Source: Verrucomicrobiota bacterium
GTDB taxonomy: Bacteria > Verrucomicrobiota > Verrucomicrobiia > Limisphaerales > UBA1096
DNA length: 5,515 nt
Assembly: GCA_015658765.1 (NCBI GenBank)
Contig: DQOE01000225.1
Span: 1 to 5,515, forward strand
Direction of reading: 5' to 3'
Below the pieces are notes generated by a model. The model ran no database searches and was not told the DNA's origin. It saw only the letters and a program-made list of their open reading frames with translations. Position numbers and translations under genes: made by a program. Positions 1-5,406 of this stretch are shown here, in pieces. The number at the start of each line of letters is the position of its first letter. Positions within the stretch are counted from its first letter, which is position 1.

Positions 1-638
1 AGGCCGATGCCCTTGGGCGCGCGCAGCTTGTGGGCGGAGAGGGAGAGGAAATCGACGCCGAGCGACTGCACATCGATCGGGAGTTTGCCAGCGACCTGAA
101 TGGCGTCGGTGTGGAACAACACGCCGCGGCTGCGGCAGATCGCCGCAAGTTCCTCGACCGGGAACAACACGCCGGTTTCGTTGTTCGCCCACATGAGCGA
201 GACGATCGCCGTGTCGGGCCTGATCGCATCCTGCAAATCGCAGAGATCGATGCCACCGTCGAGGTCAACCGGCAGGAACGTTGCCTCGTAACCGCGCTTT
301 TCGAGTTGTCCACAAAACTTGATGTTGGCCGTGTGCTCCACCGCCGAGGTGATGACGTGCCGCTTGGTTGGGTTGCAATGAAGCGCGCTTTGGATGGCGG
401 CGTTGTTGCTCTCGGTGCCGCAACTGGTGAAGACGATGTTGCGCGGGTCGGCGCCGATGAGCTTGGCCACTTGTTCGCGGGCCTCGGCGATCATGCGGGC
501 CGGCGCGTTGGCGAGATCATACGCGCTCGACGGGTTGCCCCAATGCTCGGTGAGGCACGGCAACATCGCCTCGACGACCTCGGGCGCGACCCGCGTCGTG
601 GCGTTGTTGTCGAGATAAACCAGTCGTTCGTTGCTCAT
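1..638 (-). CDS. nifS: Cysteine desulfurase, NifS type (C-terminus beyond window)
   Basis: This is a PLP-dependent cysteine desulfurase, which converts cysteine to alanine and passes a persulfide to Fe-S cluster or thio-cofactor assembly in the cytosol. The first 212 codons are present. The start at 638 gives MSNERLVYLDNNATT, matching the N-terminus of this fold-type I aminotransferase family. Visible family motifs are GNPSS (34-38), FTSCGTESNNAA (70-81), EHTAN (101-105, His102 stacking on PLP), MWANNETG (149-156), HTDAIQ (176-181, Asp178 and Gln181 binding PLP) and SAHKLRAPKGIG (201-212), where Lys204 is the Schiff-base lysine. The HKLxAPKG form resembles classic NifS rather than IscS or SufS. 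The catalytic cysteine and C-terminal domain lie off the left edge, so activity cannot be confirmed. It follows ychF after 24 bp and is probably cotranscribed. No Shine-Dalgarno is seen; the spacer consists of TTGGCCAA-type repeats. The name nifS denotes homology type and does not imply nitrogen fixation. Confidence 0.95.
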   Translation of the reverse strand, partial: MSNERLVYLDNNATTRVAPEVVEAMLPCLTEHWGNPSSAYDLANAPARMIAEAREQVAKLIGADPRNIVFTSCGTESNNAAIQSALHCNPTKRHVITSAVEHTANIKFCGQLEKRGYEATFLPVDLDGGIDLCDLQDAIRPDTAIVSLMWANNETGVLFPVEELAAICRSRGVLFHTDAIQVAGKLPIDVQSLGVDFLSLSAHKLRAPKGIG

Positions 639-662
639 CGGTTTGGCCAAGCGTTTGGCCGC
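639..662. repeat. TTGGCCAA palindrome doublet in the ychF-nifS spacer
   Basis: A perfect TTGGCCAA lies at 643-650, followed 12 bp later by a half copy, TTGGCCGC, at 655-662. The arrangement TTTGGCCAAG-CG-TTTGGCC closely matches the doublet upstream of the sulfatase at 3685-3706. It fills almost the whole 24-bp spacer and begins 5 nt from the nifS start codon. Confidence 0.75.
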
Positions 663-1766
663 TCAGACGTTGAATTTAAACAGCATCACGTCGCCTTCCT
701 GCACGACGTATTCCTTGCCTTCCATTCGGTAGACACCCTTCTCGCGGGCAGCAGCAATCGAGCCACACGCGGTCAGGTCGGCGTACGATACGGTCTCTGC
801 CTTGATGAAGCCACGCTCAAAATCGCCGTGAATCACGCCGGCCGCCTTGGGCGCGGTGTCGCCGATGTGAATCGTCCAGGCGCGCGTCTCCTTTTCGCCG
901 GTGGTGAAGTAGGTTTGCAGGCCAAGCAGCGAGTACGACTTGTGGATCAGCTGCCCGGCGCCGCTCTCGGCCACGCCCATTTCGGCGAGAAACTCATCCG
1001 CCTCTCCCTCGGGCAGATCCGCCAGCTCGCTCTCGATCTGTGCGCTGATTGCCACCGTTTCGCAGCCGTGATGCTCGGCGGCGTACCCGCGCACCTTGGC
1101 CAAGTGCGGGTGGGTGTCGGCATCCGCCAACTCAGTGTCCTTCAGGTTCGCGGCGAACAGCGTCGGCTTGGCCGAGAGCAGAAACAGCCGCTTGGCCAAG
1201 GCGGCCTCGTCGTCGCTCAACTCGCAGGTGATCGCCGGTTTACCCTCGCCAAGATGCGGCTCGACCTTGTCGATGACCGCCACCAGCGCCTCCGCCTCCT
1301 TGTCGCCGCGCTTGGCTTCCTTGTTCAGCTTGTCGCGCCGCCGCTGCACCGCCTCGAGGTCGGCGAGGATCAGCTCGGTGGAAATCGTCTCGATGTCGCG
1401 CACCGGATCGATGCTGCCCTCGACGTGATGAATGTCATCGTCCTCGAAGCAGCGAATCACGTGCACGATGGCGTCCACCTCGCGGATGTGGCTCAGGAAC
1501 TGGTTGCCCAGCCCCTCGCCGGCGGAGGCACCCTTCACCAGCCCGGCGATGTCAACGAACTCGACGGAGGCCGGGATCAGCTCCGCCGAGCCGGAGATTT
1601 TTGAGAGAACTTCGAGCCGTGCGTCCGGCACGTTCACGACGCCGACGTTGGGGTCGATGGTGCAGAACGGATAGTTCGCCGACTCCGCCTTGCGGGTGCG
1701 GGTGACGGCGTTGAACAGGGTGGACTTGCCGACATTGGGCAGACCGACGATTCCGGCTTTCAGCAT
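663..1766 (-). CDS. ychF: Redox-responsive ATPase/GTPase YchF (OLA1 family)
   Basis: YchF is a cytosolic TRAFAC P-loop NTPase of the Obg superfamily that prefers ATP and associates with ribosomes; its role is in translation and stress adaptation. The protein has 367 residues, close to the usual 363 or so. Visible features are the Walker A GLPNVGKS (8-15), YPFCTIDPN (32-40), the G3 motif [10 protein letters not shown] (72-81) followed by GEGLGN (83-88), a helical coiled-coil region (about 125-195), and a C-terminal TGS domain (about 283-366) with the typical [15 protein letters not shown] and the KFNV end. The G4 position, usually NxxE, reads NLKD (207-210). The start at 1766 gives the canonical [15 protein letters not shown] and lies 3 bp after the obg stop, implying translational coupling. 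Only a poor purine run (GAAGA) precedes it. Two TTGGCCAA copies lie inside, each encoding Leu-Ala-Lys (190-192 and 222-224). Confidence 0.97.
   Translation of the reverse strand: MLKAGIVGLPNVGKSTLFNAVTRTRKAESANYPFCTIDPNVGVVNVPDARLEVLSKISGSAELIPASVEFVDIAGLVKGASAGEGLGNQFLSHIREVDAIVHVIRCFEDDDIHHVEGSIDPVRDIETISTELILADLEAVQRRRDKLNKEAKRGDKEAEALVAVIDKVEPHLGEGKPAITCELSDDEAALAKRLFLLSAKPTLFAANLKDTELADADTHPHLAKVRGYAAEHHGCETVAISAQIESELADLPEGEADEFLAEMGVAESGAGQLIHKSYSLLGLQTYFTTGEKETRAWTIHIGDTAPKAAGVIHGDFERGFIKAETVSYADLTACGSIAAAREKGVYRMEGKEYVVQEGDVMLFKFNV
1095..1104. repeat. CTTGGCCAAG palindrome copy inside ychF
   Basis: This is a perfect 10-bp palindrome with TTGGCCAA at 1096-1103. It is read on the minus strand as Leu-Ala-Lys, residues 222-224 of YchF. 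Confidence 0.7.
1191..1200. repeat. CTTGGCCAAG palindrome copy inside ychF
   Basis: This is a perfect 10-bp palindrome with TTGGCCAA at 1192-1199. It is read on the minus strand as Leu-Ala-Lys, residues 190-192 of YchF. A degenerate copy, TTGGCCGA, lies just before it at 1168-1175. Confidence 0.7.
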
Positions 1767-1769
1767 AAA

Positions 1770-2891
1770 TTAATCTTCACTTGTTGCGGCAACGATCTGT
1801 TGCATTTTGTTTTTCAACTCCTCGAGGCCCAGGTCGAACGCGGCGGAGATTTCCACAATATCCACTTGGCCAAGCTTGGCCCGAAACGCCTTCAGTTTTT
1901 CCGGCGCGGGGGCCTCGTCCATCTTGTTCGCGGCGACGAGGCGCGGGCGCTTGAGCAGCGCCGGGTCGTACAGCTCCAGTTCGGTGAGCAGTTGCCCGTA
2001 ATCGTCCCACGGCTCGCGCTCGTCGGTGCCGGCCATGTCGATCAGCAGCACGAGCACGCGGCAACGCAGGATGTGCCGCAGGAACGCGTGGCCAAGGCCG
2101 ACATTGTCGTGCGCGCCCTCGATGATCCCCGGGATGTCGCACACGGTCAGCCGACTGTAATCGGCAAGCTCCACGATGCCGATATTCGGGTGCAGCGTGG
2201 TGAACGGGTAGGCGGCGATCTTCGGTTGCGCGGCCGAAATCGCACTGAGCAGGGTGGACTTGCCAGCGTTCGGGTAGCCGACGAGGCCGATCTCGGCAAG
2301 CAGCCGCAGCTCGAACCGGTAGCGGCCTTCCTCGCCGATTTCGCCGTCCTGTGCGAATCGCGGCGCCTGCCGGGTCGAGGTGGTGAAATGCATGTTGCCC
2401 TTGCCGCCGCGCCCCCCGGCGCACAGCACGAACTGTTGCCCGTGCTCCGTCAGGTCGGCGATGACTTCCGGCTCCTGCGGCACGGTCCCGGGCGACTCCT
2501 CCGGCACGGCTTCAAGATTGATCTCCAGCGCCTCCGCTTGGCCAAGCGAGCGGCGCAAGGGCACGTCCCGCTCCTCGGCGGTCGGCTCGGGCGGCGGGAG
2601 TTTCCAAACCATCGTGCCGCACGGCACCTTGACGATGAGTTTCTTGCCGCCGCGCCCGGTCTTGCCCTTGCCCTCGCCGGGGCGGCCGTCCTTGGCGTGG
2701 AGGTGCGGTGCGTAAAACTGGGCGATGAGATTGTTGATGTCGTGGTCGGCCTGCAGGATGACATCGCCACCCTTGCCACCGTCGCCGCCGCACGGCCCGC
2801 CCTTGGGCTTGAACGGTTCATGCGAAAACGCGAGGCAACCGTTGCCGCCCTTGCCGGCCCTGGCCTGGACCTTGACTGAATCGACGAACAT
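1770..2891 (-). CDS. obg: Obg/CgtA GTPase, ribosome assembly, with Obg-domain insertion
   Basis: Obg is an essential GTPase that binds the large ribosomal subunit, acts in its late assembly and links it to stress and growth control. The 373 residues comprise the glycine-rich Obg domain (1 to about 198) and a G domain (about 199-373). The former shows MFVDSVKVQARAGKGGNG, the GGPCGGDGGKGGDV stretch and the GGRGGKGN loop. The latter has G1 GYPNAGKS (205-212), switch region YPFTT (228-232), G3 DIPG (252-255), G4 NKMD (322-325) and G5 SAA (349-351). The protein ends at the G domain, without the C-terminal extension of E. coli ObgE. Unusual: about 40 extra residues, rich in Pro and Glu (about 98-141), lie between VPCGTMVWK and EVIADLTEHGQ, where other Obg proteins have a short turn. 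Two palindrome copies lie within the gene, both read as Leu-Gly-Gln. The start at 2891 gives the canonical N-terminus; no Shine-Dalgarno is seen. Confidence 0.97.
   Translation of the reverse strand: MFVDSVKVQARAGKGGNGCLAFSHEPFKPKGGPCGGDGGKGGDVILQADHDINNLIAQFYAPHLHAKDGRPGEGKGKTGRGGKKLIVKVPCGTMVWKLPPPEPTAEERDVPLRRSLGQAEALEINLEAVPEESPGTVPQEPEVIADLTEHGQQFVLCAGGRGGKGNMHFTTSTRQAPRFAQDGEIGEEGRYRFELRLLAEIGLVGYPNAGKSTLLSAISAAQPKIAAYPFTTLHPNIGIVELADYSRLTVCDIPGIIEGAHDNVGLGHAFLRHILRCRVLVLLIDMAGTDEREPWDDYGQLLTELELYDPALLKRPRLVAANKMDEAPAPEKLKAFRAKLGQVDIVEISAAFDLGLEELKNKMQQIVAATSED
1865..1883. repeat. CTTGGCCAAG palindrome plus half copy inside obg
   Basis: A perfect CTTGGCCAAG at 1865-1874 is followed at a 10-bp period by the half copy TTGGCCCG at 1876-1883. 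The perfect copy is read on the minus strand as Leu-Gly-Gln (residues 340-342 of Obg), a different frame from the copies in ychF. Confidence 0.7.
2535..2548. repeat. 14-bp palindrome copy inside the Obg insertion
   Basis: CGCTTGGCCAAGCG is a perfect 14-bp palindrome with TTGGCCAA at 2538-2545. It encodes part of Ser-Leu-Gly-Gln-Ala (residues 115-119), in the segment of Obg that has no counterpart in typical family members. Confidence 0.75.
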
Positions 2892-2927
2892 TGTGGTGTG
2901 GGATAGCGGCCCGGCGTTGCGGCCGGA

Positions 2928-2961
2928 TCAAAACAAAAATGGCGAGGCCAATTGCCCCGCC
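2928..2961 (-). terminator. Rho-independent terminator after rpmA
   Basis: Read on the minus strand, an 8-bp stem GGCGGGGC / GCCTCGCC (one G-U pair, 2941-2961) encloses the 5-nt loop AATTG. It is followed at once by ATTTTTGTTTTG (2929-2940). It lies 25 bp beyond the rpmA stop and about 37 bp before the obg start, so it should end most rplU-rpmA transcripts and lower or separate obg expression. Confidence 0.8.
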
Positions 2962-2985
2962 ATCCGAAATCGTGGGTGCGTCCGC

Positions 2986-3246
2986 TTAATTCGCGGCGGC
3001 TTCCCCGGCAACCACGTTGACGCGGCGGCCGCCCTTGTCGAACTGCACGTGGCCATCGGCCAACGCGAACAGCGTCCAGTCGCGCCCCATGCCGACATTG
3101 CGGCCGGGGTTAAACTTGGTGCCTCGCTGGCGAATAATAATATTACCGGCGATCACTGCCTGCCCGCCAAATTTCTTCACACCCAGCCGTTTGCTTGCGC
3201 TGTCGCGACCGTTGCGGGAACTGCCTTGTCCTTTTTTATGTGCCAT
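2986..3246 (-). CDS. rpmA: 50S ribosomal protein L27
   Basis: L27 is a large-subunit protein whose flexible N-terminus reaches towards the peptidyl-transferase centre. It has 86 residues, as is usual for the family. The N-terminus [16 protein letters not shown] is the classical form, without the cleaved extension found in Firmicutes. The signature [15 protein letters not shown] followed by [12 protein letters not shown] (about residues 34-61) is intact. It starts 3 bp after the rplU stop, so translation is probably coupled; the preceding bases GCATAAGTC contain no Shine-Dalgarno. A strong hairpin terminator follows the gene. Confidence 0.98.
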   Translation of the reverse strand: MAHKKGQGSSRNGRDSASKRLGVKKFGGQAVIAGNIIIRQRGTKFNPGRNVGMGRDWTLFALADGHVQFDKGGRRVNVVAGEAAAN

Positions 3247-3249
3247 GAC

Positions 3250-3561
3250 TTATGCGCTGATTTTGTTAATCTTGATAAGGGAAAGATCCTGCCGGTGGCC
3301 GTTCTTGTTGCGATACCCTTTGCGTCGTTTCATCTTCCAAATAACGAGCTTTTTGCCTCGGGTGTGCTTGACCACTTCAGCCTCGACCTTGGCTCCCTCG
3401 ATCGTCGGGGTGCCGATCTTCACTGAGCCGTCCTGATTCACGAGCAACACGTTATCAAGGGTCAACGCGCTTCCCGCCTCGTCACCGACACGGTTCACCT
3501 CAATGGTGGTGCCCTCGGTCACTTTGTATTGTCTGCCTCCGGTTTGAACTACTGCATACAT
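3250..3561 (-). CDS. rplU: 50S ribosomal protein L21
   Basis: L21 is a primary 23S rRNA-binding protein of the large subunit. From the start at 3561 it is 103 residues, the same length as E. coli L21, and begins with the canonical MYAVVQTGGRQYKV. The C-terminal signature KMKRRKGYRNKNGHRQ is present. An in-frame upstream ATG at 3606 would add 15 residues with no family counterpart and would overlap the -35 box, so it is rejected. It is the first gene of the rplU-rpmA unit, with a promoter at 3578-3606 on the minus strand. The predicted leader is only about 10 nt and holds no proper Shine-Dalgarno (a bare GAG adjoins the ATG). Confidence 0.98.
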   Translation of the reverse strand: MYAVVQTGGRQYKVTEGTTIEVNRVGDEAGSALTLDNVLLVNQDGSVKIGTPTIEGAKVEAEVVKHTRGKKLVIWKMKRRKGYRNKNGHRQDLSLIKINKISA

Positions 3562-3577
3562 CTCAAAAAGGCCGGGA

Positions 3578-3606
3578 ACTAGACCAGAATCATCACTCCG
3601 TGTCAA
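3578..3606 (-). promoter_or_regulatory. Sigma70-type promoter of rplU-rpmA
   Basis: On the minus strand a perfect -35 box TTGACA (3601-3606), a 17-bp spacer and a -10 box TCTAGT (3578-3583, 4 of 6) are preceded by an extended -10 TGG. Transcription should begin near 3571, about 10 nt before the rplU ATG. Confidence 0.7.
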
Positions 3607-3684
3607 ACTCTGTTTCAGCTCTTTTTTCGGCTATTTTCCGCGGCTTTGGCCCGAACCGGCCTTGGCCGGCAAAAAAAGCTTCCG

Positions 3685-3706
3685 CTTGGCCAAGCGCTTG
3701 GCCAAG
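3685..3706. repeat. 22-bp perfect palindrome: two CTTGGCCAAG units around CG
   Basis: Two CTTGGCCAAG decamers (3685-3694 and 3697-3706) flank a CG, so the whole block is its own reverse complement. It sits in the divergent rplU-sulfatase region, 18 bp before the sulfatase start. Degenerate copies TTGGCCCG (3646-3653) and TTGGCCGG (3662-3669) precede it. The symmetry and position fit an operator for a dimeric or tetrameric regulator, but the same word also occurs inside genes, so it may be a genome-wide repeat that happens to lie here. Confidence 0.75.
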
Positions 3707-3714
3707 TTTATAGT
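3686..3714 (+). promoter_or_regulatory. Candidate promoter of the sulfatase gene
   Basis: The -10 candidate TATAGT (3709-3714, 5 of 6) lies 17 bp downstream of TTGGCC (3686-3691, 4 of 6 to TTGACA). The -35 is thus formed by the first unit of the 22-bp palindrome, and the second unit fills the spacer. Initiation would fall near 3721, only about 3 nt before the ATG. A protein bound to the palindrome would compete with RNA polymerase. This is inferred from sequence only. Confidence 0.5.
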
Positions 3715-3723
3715 CCGGCCCGC

Positions 3724-5229
3724 ATGAAAACTCCATTTGCTTGGCTGACAGGGCTTGTTGCTTTTTTGCTCGCTTCCCCGGCAGACGCCTTGGCCAAGGC
3801 CACCGACCGGCCCAACATCATCTTTTTCCTGTCCGACGATCATCGTTGGGACCGCATGGGCTGCGCCGGGCATCCGTTTTTGAAAACGCCGACGATGGAT
3901 CGCCTGGCCGCGCAGGGGGTGCGTTTCAGCAACATGTTCGTCACCACGTCGATTTGCGCAGCCAGCCGGGCCACCCTCCTGACCGGCCTTTACGAGCGGA
4001 CACACCAGTACACCTTCGGCACGCCGCCGATCGCCGGCAAATTCAGTCAGGCGAGCTATCCGGCAGTGCTGCGCGGAGCCGGCTATCGCACCGGCTTCAT
4101 CGGCAAGTTCGGCGTCAACATCGCCCAGGCCGACCGCGAGTCGATGTTCGACTCCTTCCAGCCAATTGGCCGCAACCCCTATTTGAAAAAGCAGCCGGAT
4201 GGCTCGCTGCGCCACGAGTCCGAACTGGCCGGCGACCGCGCGATCGAATTCATCAACCAACAAAAGGGCGATGCCCCGTTTTGTCTGTCGGTCAGTTTCA
4301 ACGCCGCTCACGCCGAGGATGGTGACAAGCGACCGGGCATCGGGCACTTCCCCTGGCCAAAGGCGGTTGACGGCATGTACGAGGATGTCGAGATCAACGC
4401 GCCACGGCTGTCCGACTCGAATATTTTTCAGAGCCACCCGCAGTTCATGAAGGATTCGATGAACCGCATCCGCTACTTTTGGCGTTGGGACACGCCGGAG
4501 AAATACGCGACCAACCTGCGTGCCTACTACCGCATGATCAGCGGCATCGACAACGTCATGAACCGCGTGATCCAGCACCTCGACAAAGTGGGTGTGGCCG
4601 ACAACACCATCATCATCTTCTCAGGCGACAACGGCTACTACGAGGGCCAGCGCGGTTTCGCCGGAAAATGGTCGCACTACGAGGAGTCGCTGCGTGTGCC
4701 GCTGATTATTTACGATCCGCGCGCCGCAAAAAAACAACGCGGCAAAGTGGCCGGCCAAATGGCGCTCAACACCGACATCGCACCGACCATTCTCAGCTAC
4801 GCCGGCACTGAGGTGCCCGGGCATTATCAGGGCCGCAGCCTGCGGCCCATCGTGAACGGCAACTCACCGAACGACTGGCGCAAAGACACCTTCTGCGAGC
4901 ACCTGATGGAAAATGCCACCATTCCCAAGTGGGAGGGTGTGAGGGGCCGCCGCTACGTTTACGCCCGCTACTTCCAGCAGGAACCGCCGTATGAATACCT
5001 GCACGATCTGCGAAAAGACCCGGATCAGTTGCAGAATCTCGCCGACGATTCAGCGCACGCTAAAATCCTCAAGCGCCTGCGTAAACGCTGTAACGCCCTG
5101 CGCGACGAGTATGGTGGCGAATACGACCCATCGCTCGTCGCCAACTACAAAAAGGAGCAGAACCGCAAACGCGCCGAGGCTCAAGCCAGGCGCAAAGCCG
5201 TCCAACAAAAAAAGCAGCGACAAAACTGA
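3724..5229 (+). CDS. Secreted type I (formylglycine) sulfatase
   Basis: The gene encodes an exported hydrolase of sulfate esters, 501 residues from the ATG at 3724. That start gives a signal peptide: MKTP, a hydrophobic core (about 5-18) and an Ala-Asp-Ala cleavage site near 22. An in-frame TTG at 3646 would bury this signal and overlap the promoter. Active-site features in order are DNA-like metal-site NIIFFLSDD (Asp38, Asp39), the formylglycine motif CAASR (78-82, Cys78 modified, Arg82), GFIGKFG (Lys128), SFNAAH (His196), SGDNG (Asp302, Asn303) and [14 protein letters not shown] (Lys315), so all expected catalytic and calcium-binding positions are filled. The C-terminal subdomain ends with [18 protein letters not shown] (about 423-440), typical of the family. 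A Lys/Arg/Gln-rich tail follows (about 475-501). The substrate cannot be told; sulfated polysaccharides or glycans are plausible. No formylglycine-generating enzyme is in the window. Confidence 0.95.
   Translation: MKTPFAWLTGLVAFLLASPADALAKATDRPNIIFFLSDDHRWDRMGCAGHPFLKTPTMDRLAAQGVRFSNMFVTTSICAASRATLLTGLYERTHQYTFGTPPIAGKFSQASYPAVLRGAGYRTGFIGKFGVNIAQADRESMFDSFQPIGRNPYLKKQPDGSLRHESELAGDRAIEFINQQKGDAPFCLSVSFNAAHAEDGDKRPGIGHFPWPKAVDGMYEDVEINAPRLSDSNIFQSHPQFMKDSMNRIRYFWRWDTPEKYATNLRAYYRMISGIDNVMNRVIQHLDKVGVADNTIIIFSGDNGYYEGQRGFAGKWSHYEESLRVPLIIYDPRAAKKQRGKVAGQMALNTDIAPTILSYAGTEVPGHYQGRSLRPIVNGNSPNDWRKDTFCEHLMENATIPKWEGVRGRRYVYARYFQQEPPYEYLHDLRKDPDQLQNLADDSAHAKILKRLRKRCNALRDEYGGEYDPSLVANYKKEQNRKRAEAQARRKAVQQKKQRQN
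3787..3800. repeat. 14-bp palindrome copy at the sulfatase signal cleavage region
   Basis: GCCTTGGCCAAGGC is a perfect 14-bp palindrome with TTGGCCAA at 3790-3797. It encodes Ala-Leu-Ala-Lys-Ala (residues 22-26), directly at the predicted signal peptidase site. It is the last perfect copy in the window. Confidence 0.7.
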
Positions 5230-5373
5230 CGCTGTCTTGCCAACGACAACGCCTATCTAGTAGTGCACGAGTGACAGAGAGGAACTCATGGGCGGCACAA
5301 TTAGGCATCAGTGCACCGACCGCAAATAATCAATCACACGCTTAATCCATCAAAAAGAAAGGCCAATCAAACA
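5230..5373. other. AT-richer spacer after the sulfatase, no gene seen
   Basis: This spacer of about 140 bp holds no open reading frame with recognisable similarity and no clear hairpin followed by T residues, so no terminator for the sulfatase is evident. Its right part is visibly more AT-rich than the genes to the left. A purine run AAGAAAGG (5355-5362) lies 11 nt before the ATG at 5374. The hexamer GTGCAC occurs twice (near 5264 and 5310), which may be chance. Confidence 0.5.
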
Positions 5374-5406
5374 ATGAACCTCTCAAAAATCATGTCCAGC
5401 ACATGA
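5374..5406 (+). CDS. Possible 10-codon leader peptide overlapping the next start
   Basis: The short frame MNLSKIMSST ends in a TGA that overlaps the ATG at 5403 as ATGA. It is preceded by AAGAAAGG at 11 nt spacing, the only Shine-Dalgarno-like run near a start in the window. It could drive translation of the exported protein by termination-reinitiation. Such a short frame may also be chance, or could be the original N-terminus of a gene with a frameshift. Confidence 0.3.
   Translation: MNLSKIMSST

Noticed and set aside
30..1604. Plus-strand open frame of 524 codons
   Set aside because: It is antisense to nifS and ychF, whose motifs are unmistakable. Its Arg/Ala/Gly/His-rich composition is that of a shadow frame in GC-rich DNA.
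1800..2879. Plus-strand open frame of 359 codons
   Set aside because: It is fully antisense to obg and has no recognisable domain.
2725..3426. Plus-strand open frame of 233 codons
   Set aside because: It is antisense to obg, rpmA and rplU and crosses the rpmA terminator.
3562..3606. N-terminal extension of L21 from the upstream ATG
   Set aside because: The extra 15 residues do not fit the L21 family, and the codon overlaps the -35 box of the likely promoter.
3657..3677. Hairpin CCGGC-CTTG-GCCGG next to an A7 run as a terminator
   Set aside because: On the plus strand it is followed by A, not T; on the minus strand the T run precedes the hairpin. It does not fit a terminator in either direction.
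3646..3723. Longer sulfatase beginning at TTG 3646
   Set aside because: It would place 26 polar residues before the signal peptide and translate the palindromic promoter region.
643..3797. CRISPR array made of the TTGGCCAA repeats
   Set aside because: The units are 8 to 14 bp, irregularly spaced, and mostly inside conserved genes. There are no spacers of constant length.
3631..4578. Minus-strand open frame of 315 codons
   Set aside because: It is antisense to the sulfatase and its promoter, with no coherent protein features.
5280..5330. Short plus-strand frame ending GGTIRHQCTDRK as a gene remnant
   Set aside because: It is preceded by stop codons and too short to match to any family, so a degraded gene or mobile element cannot be supported.
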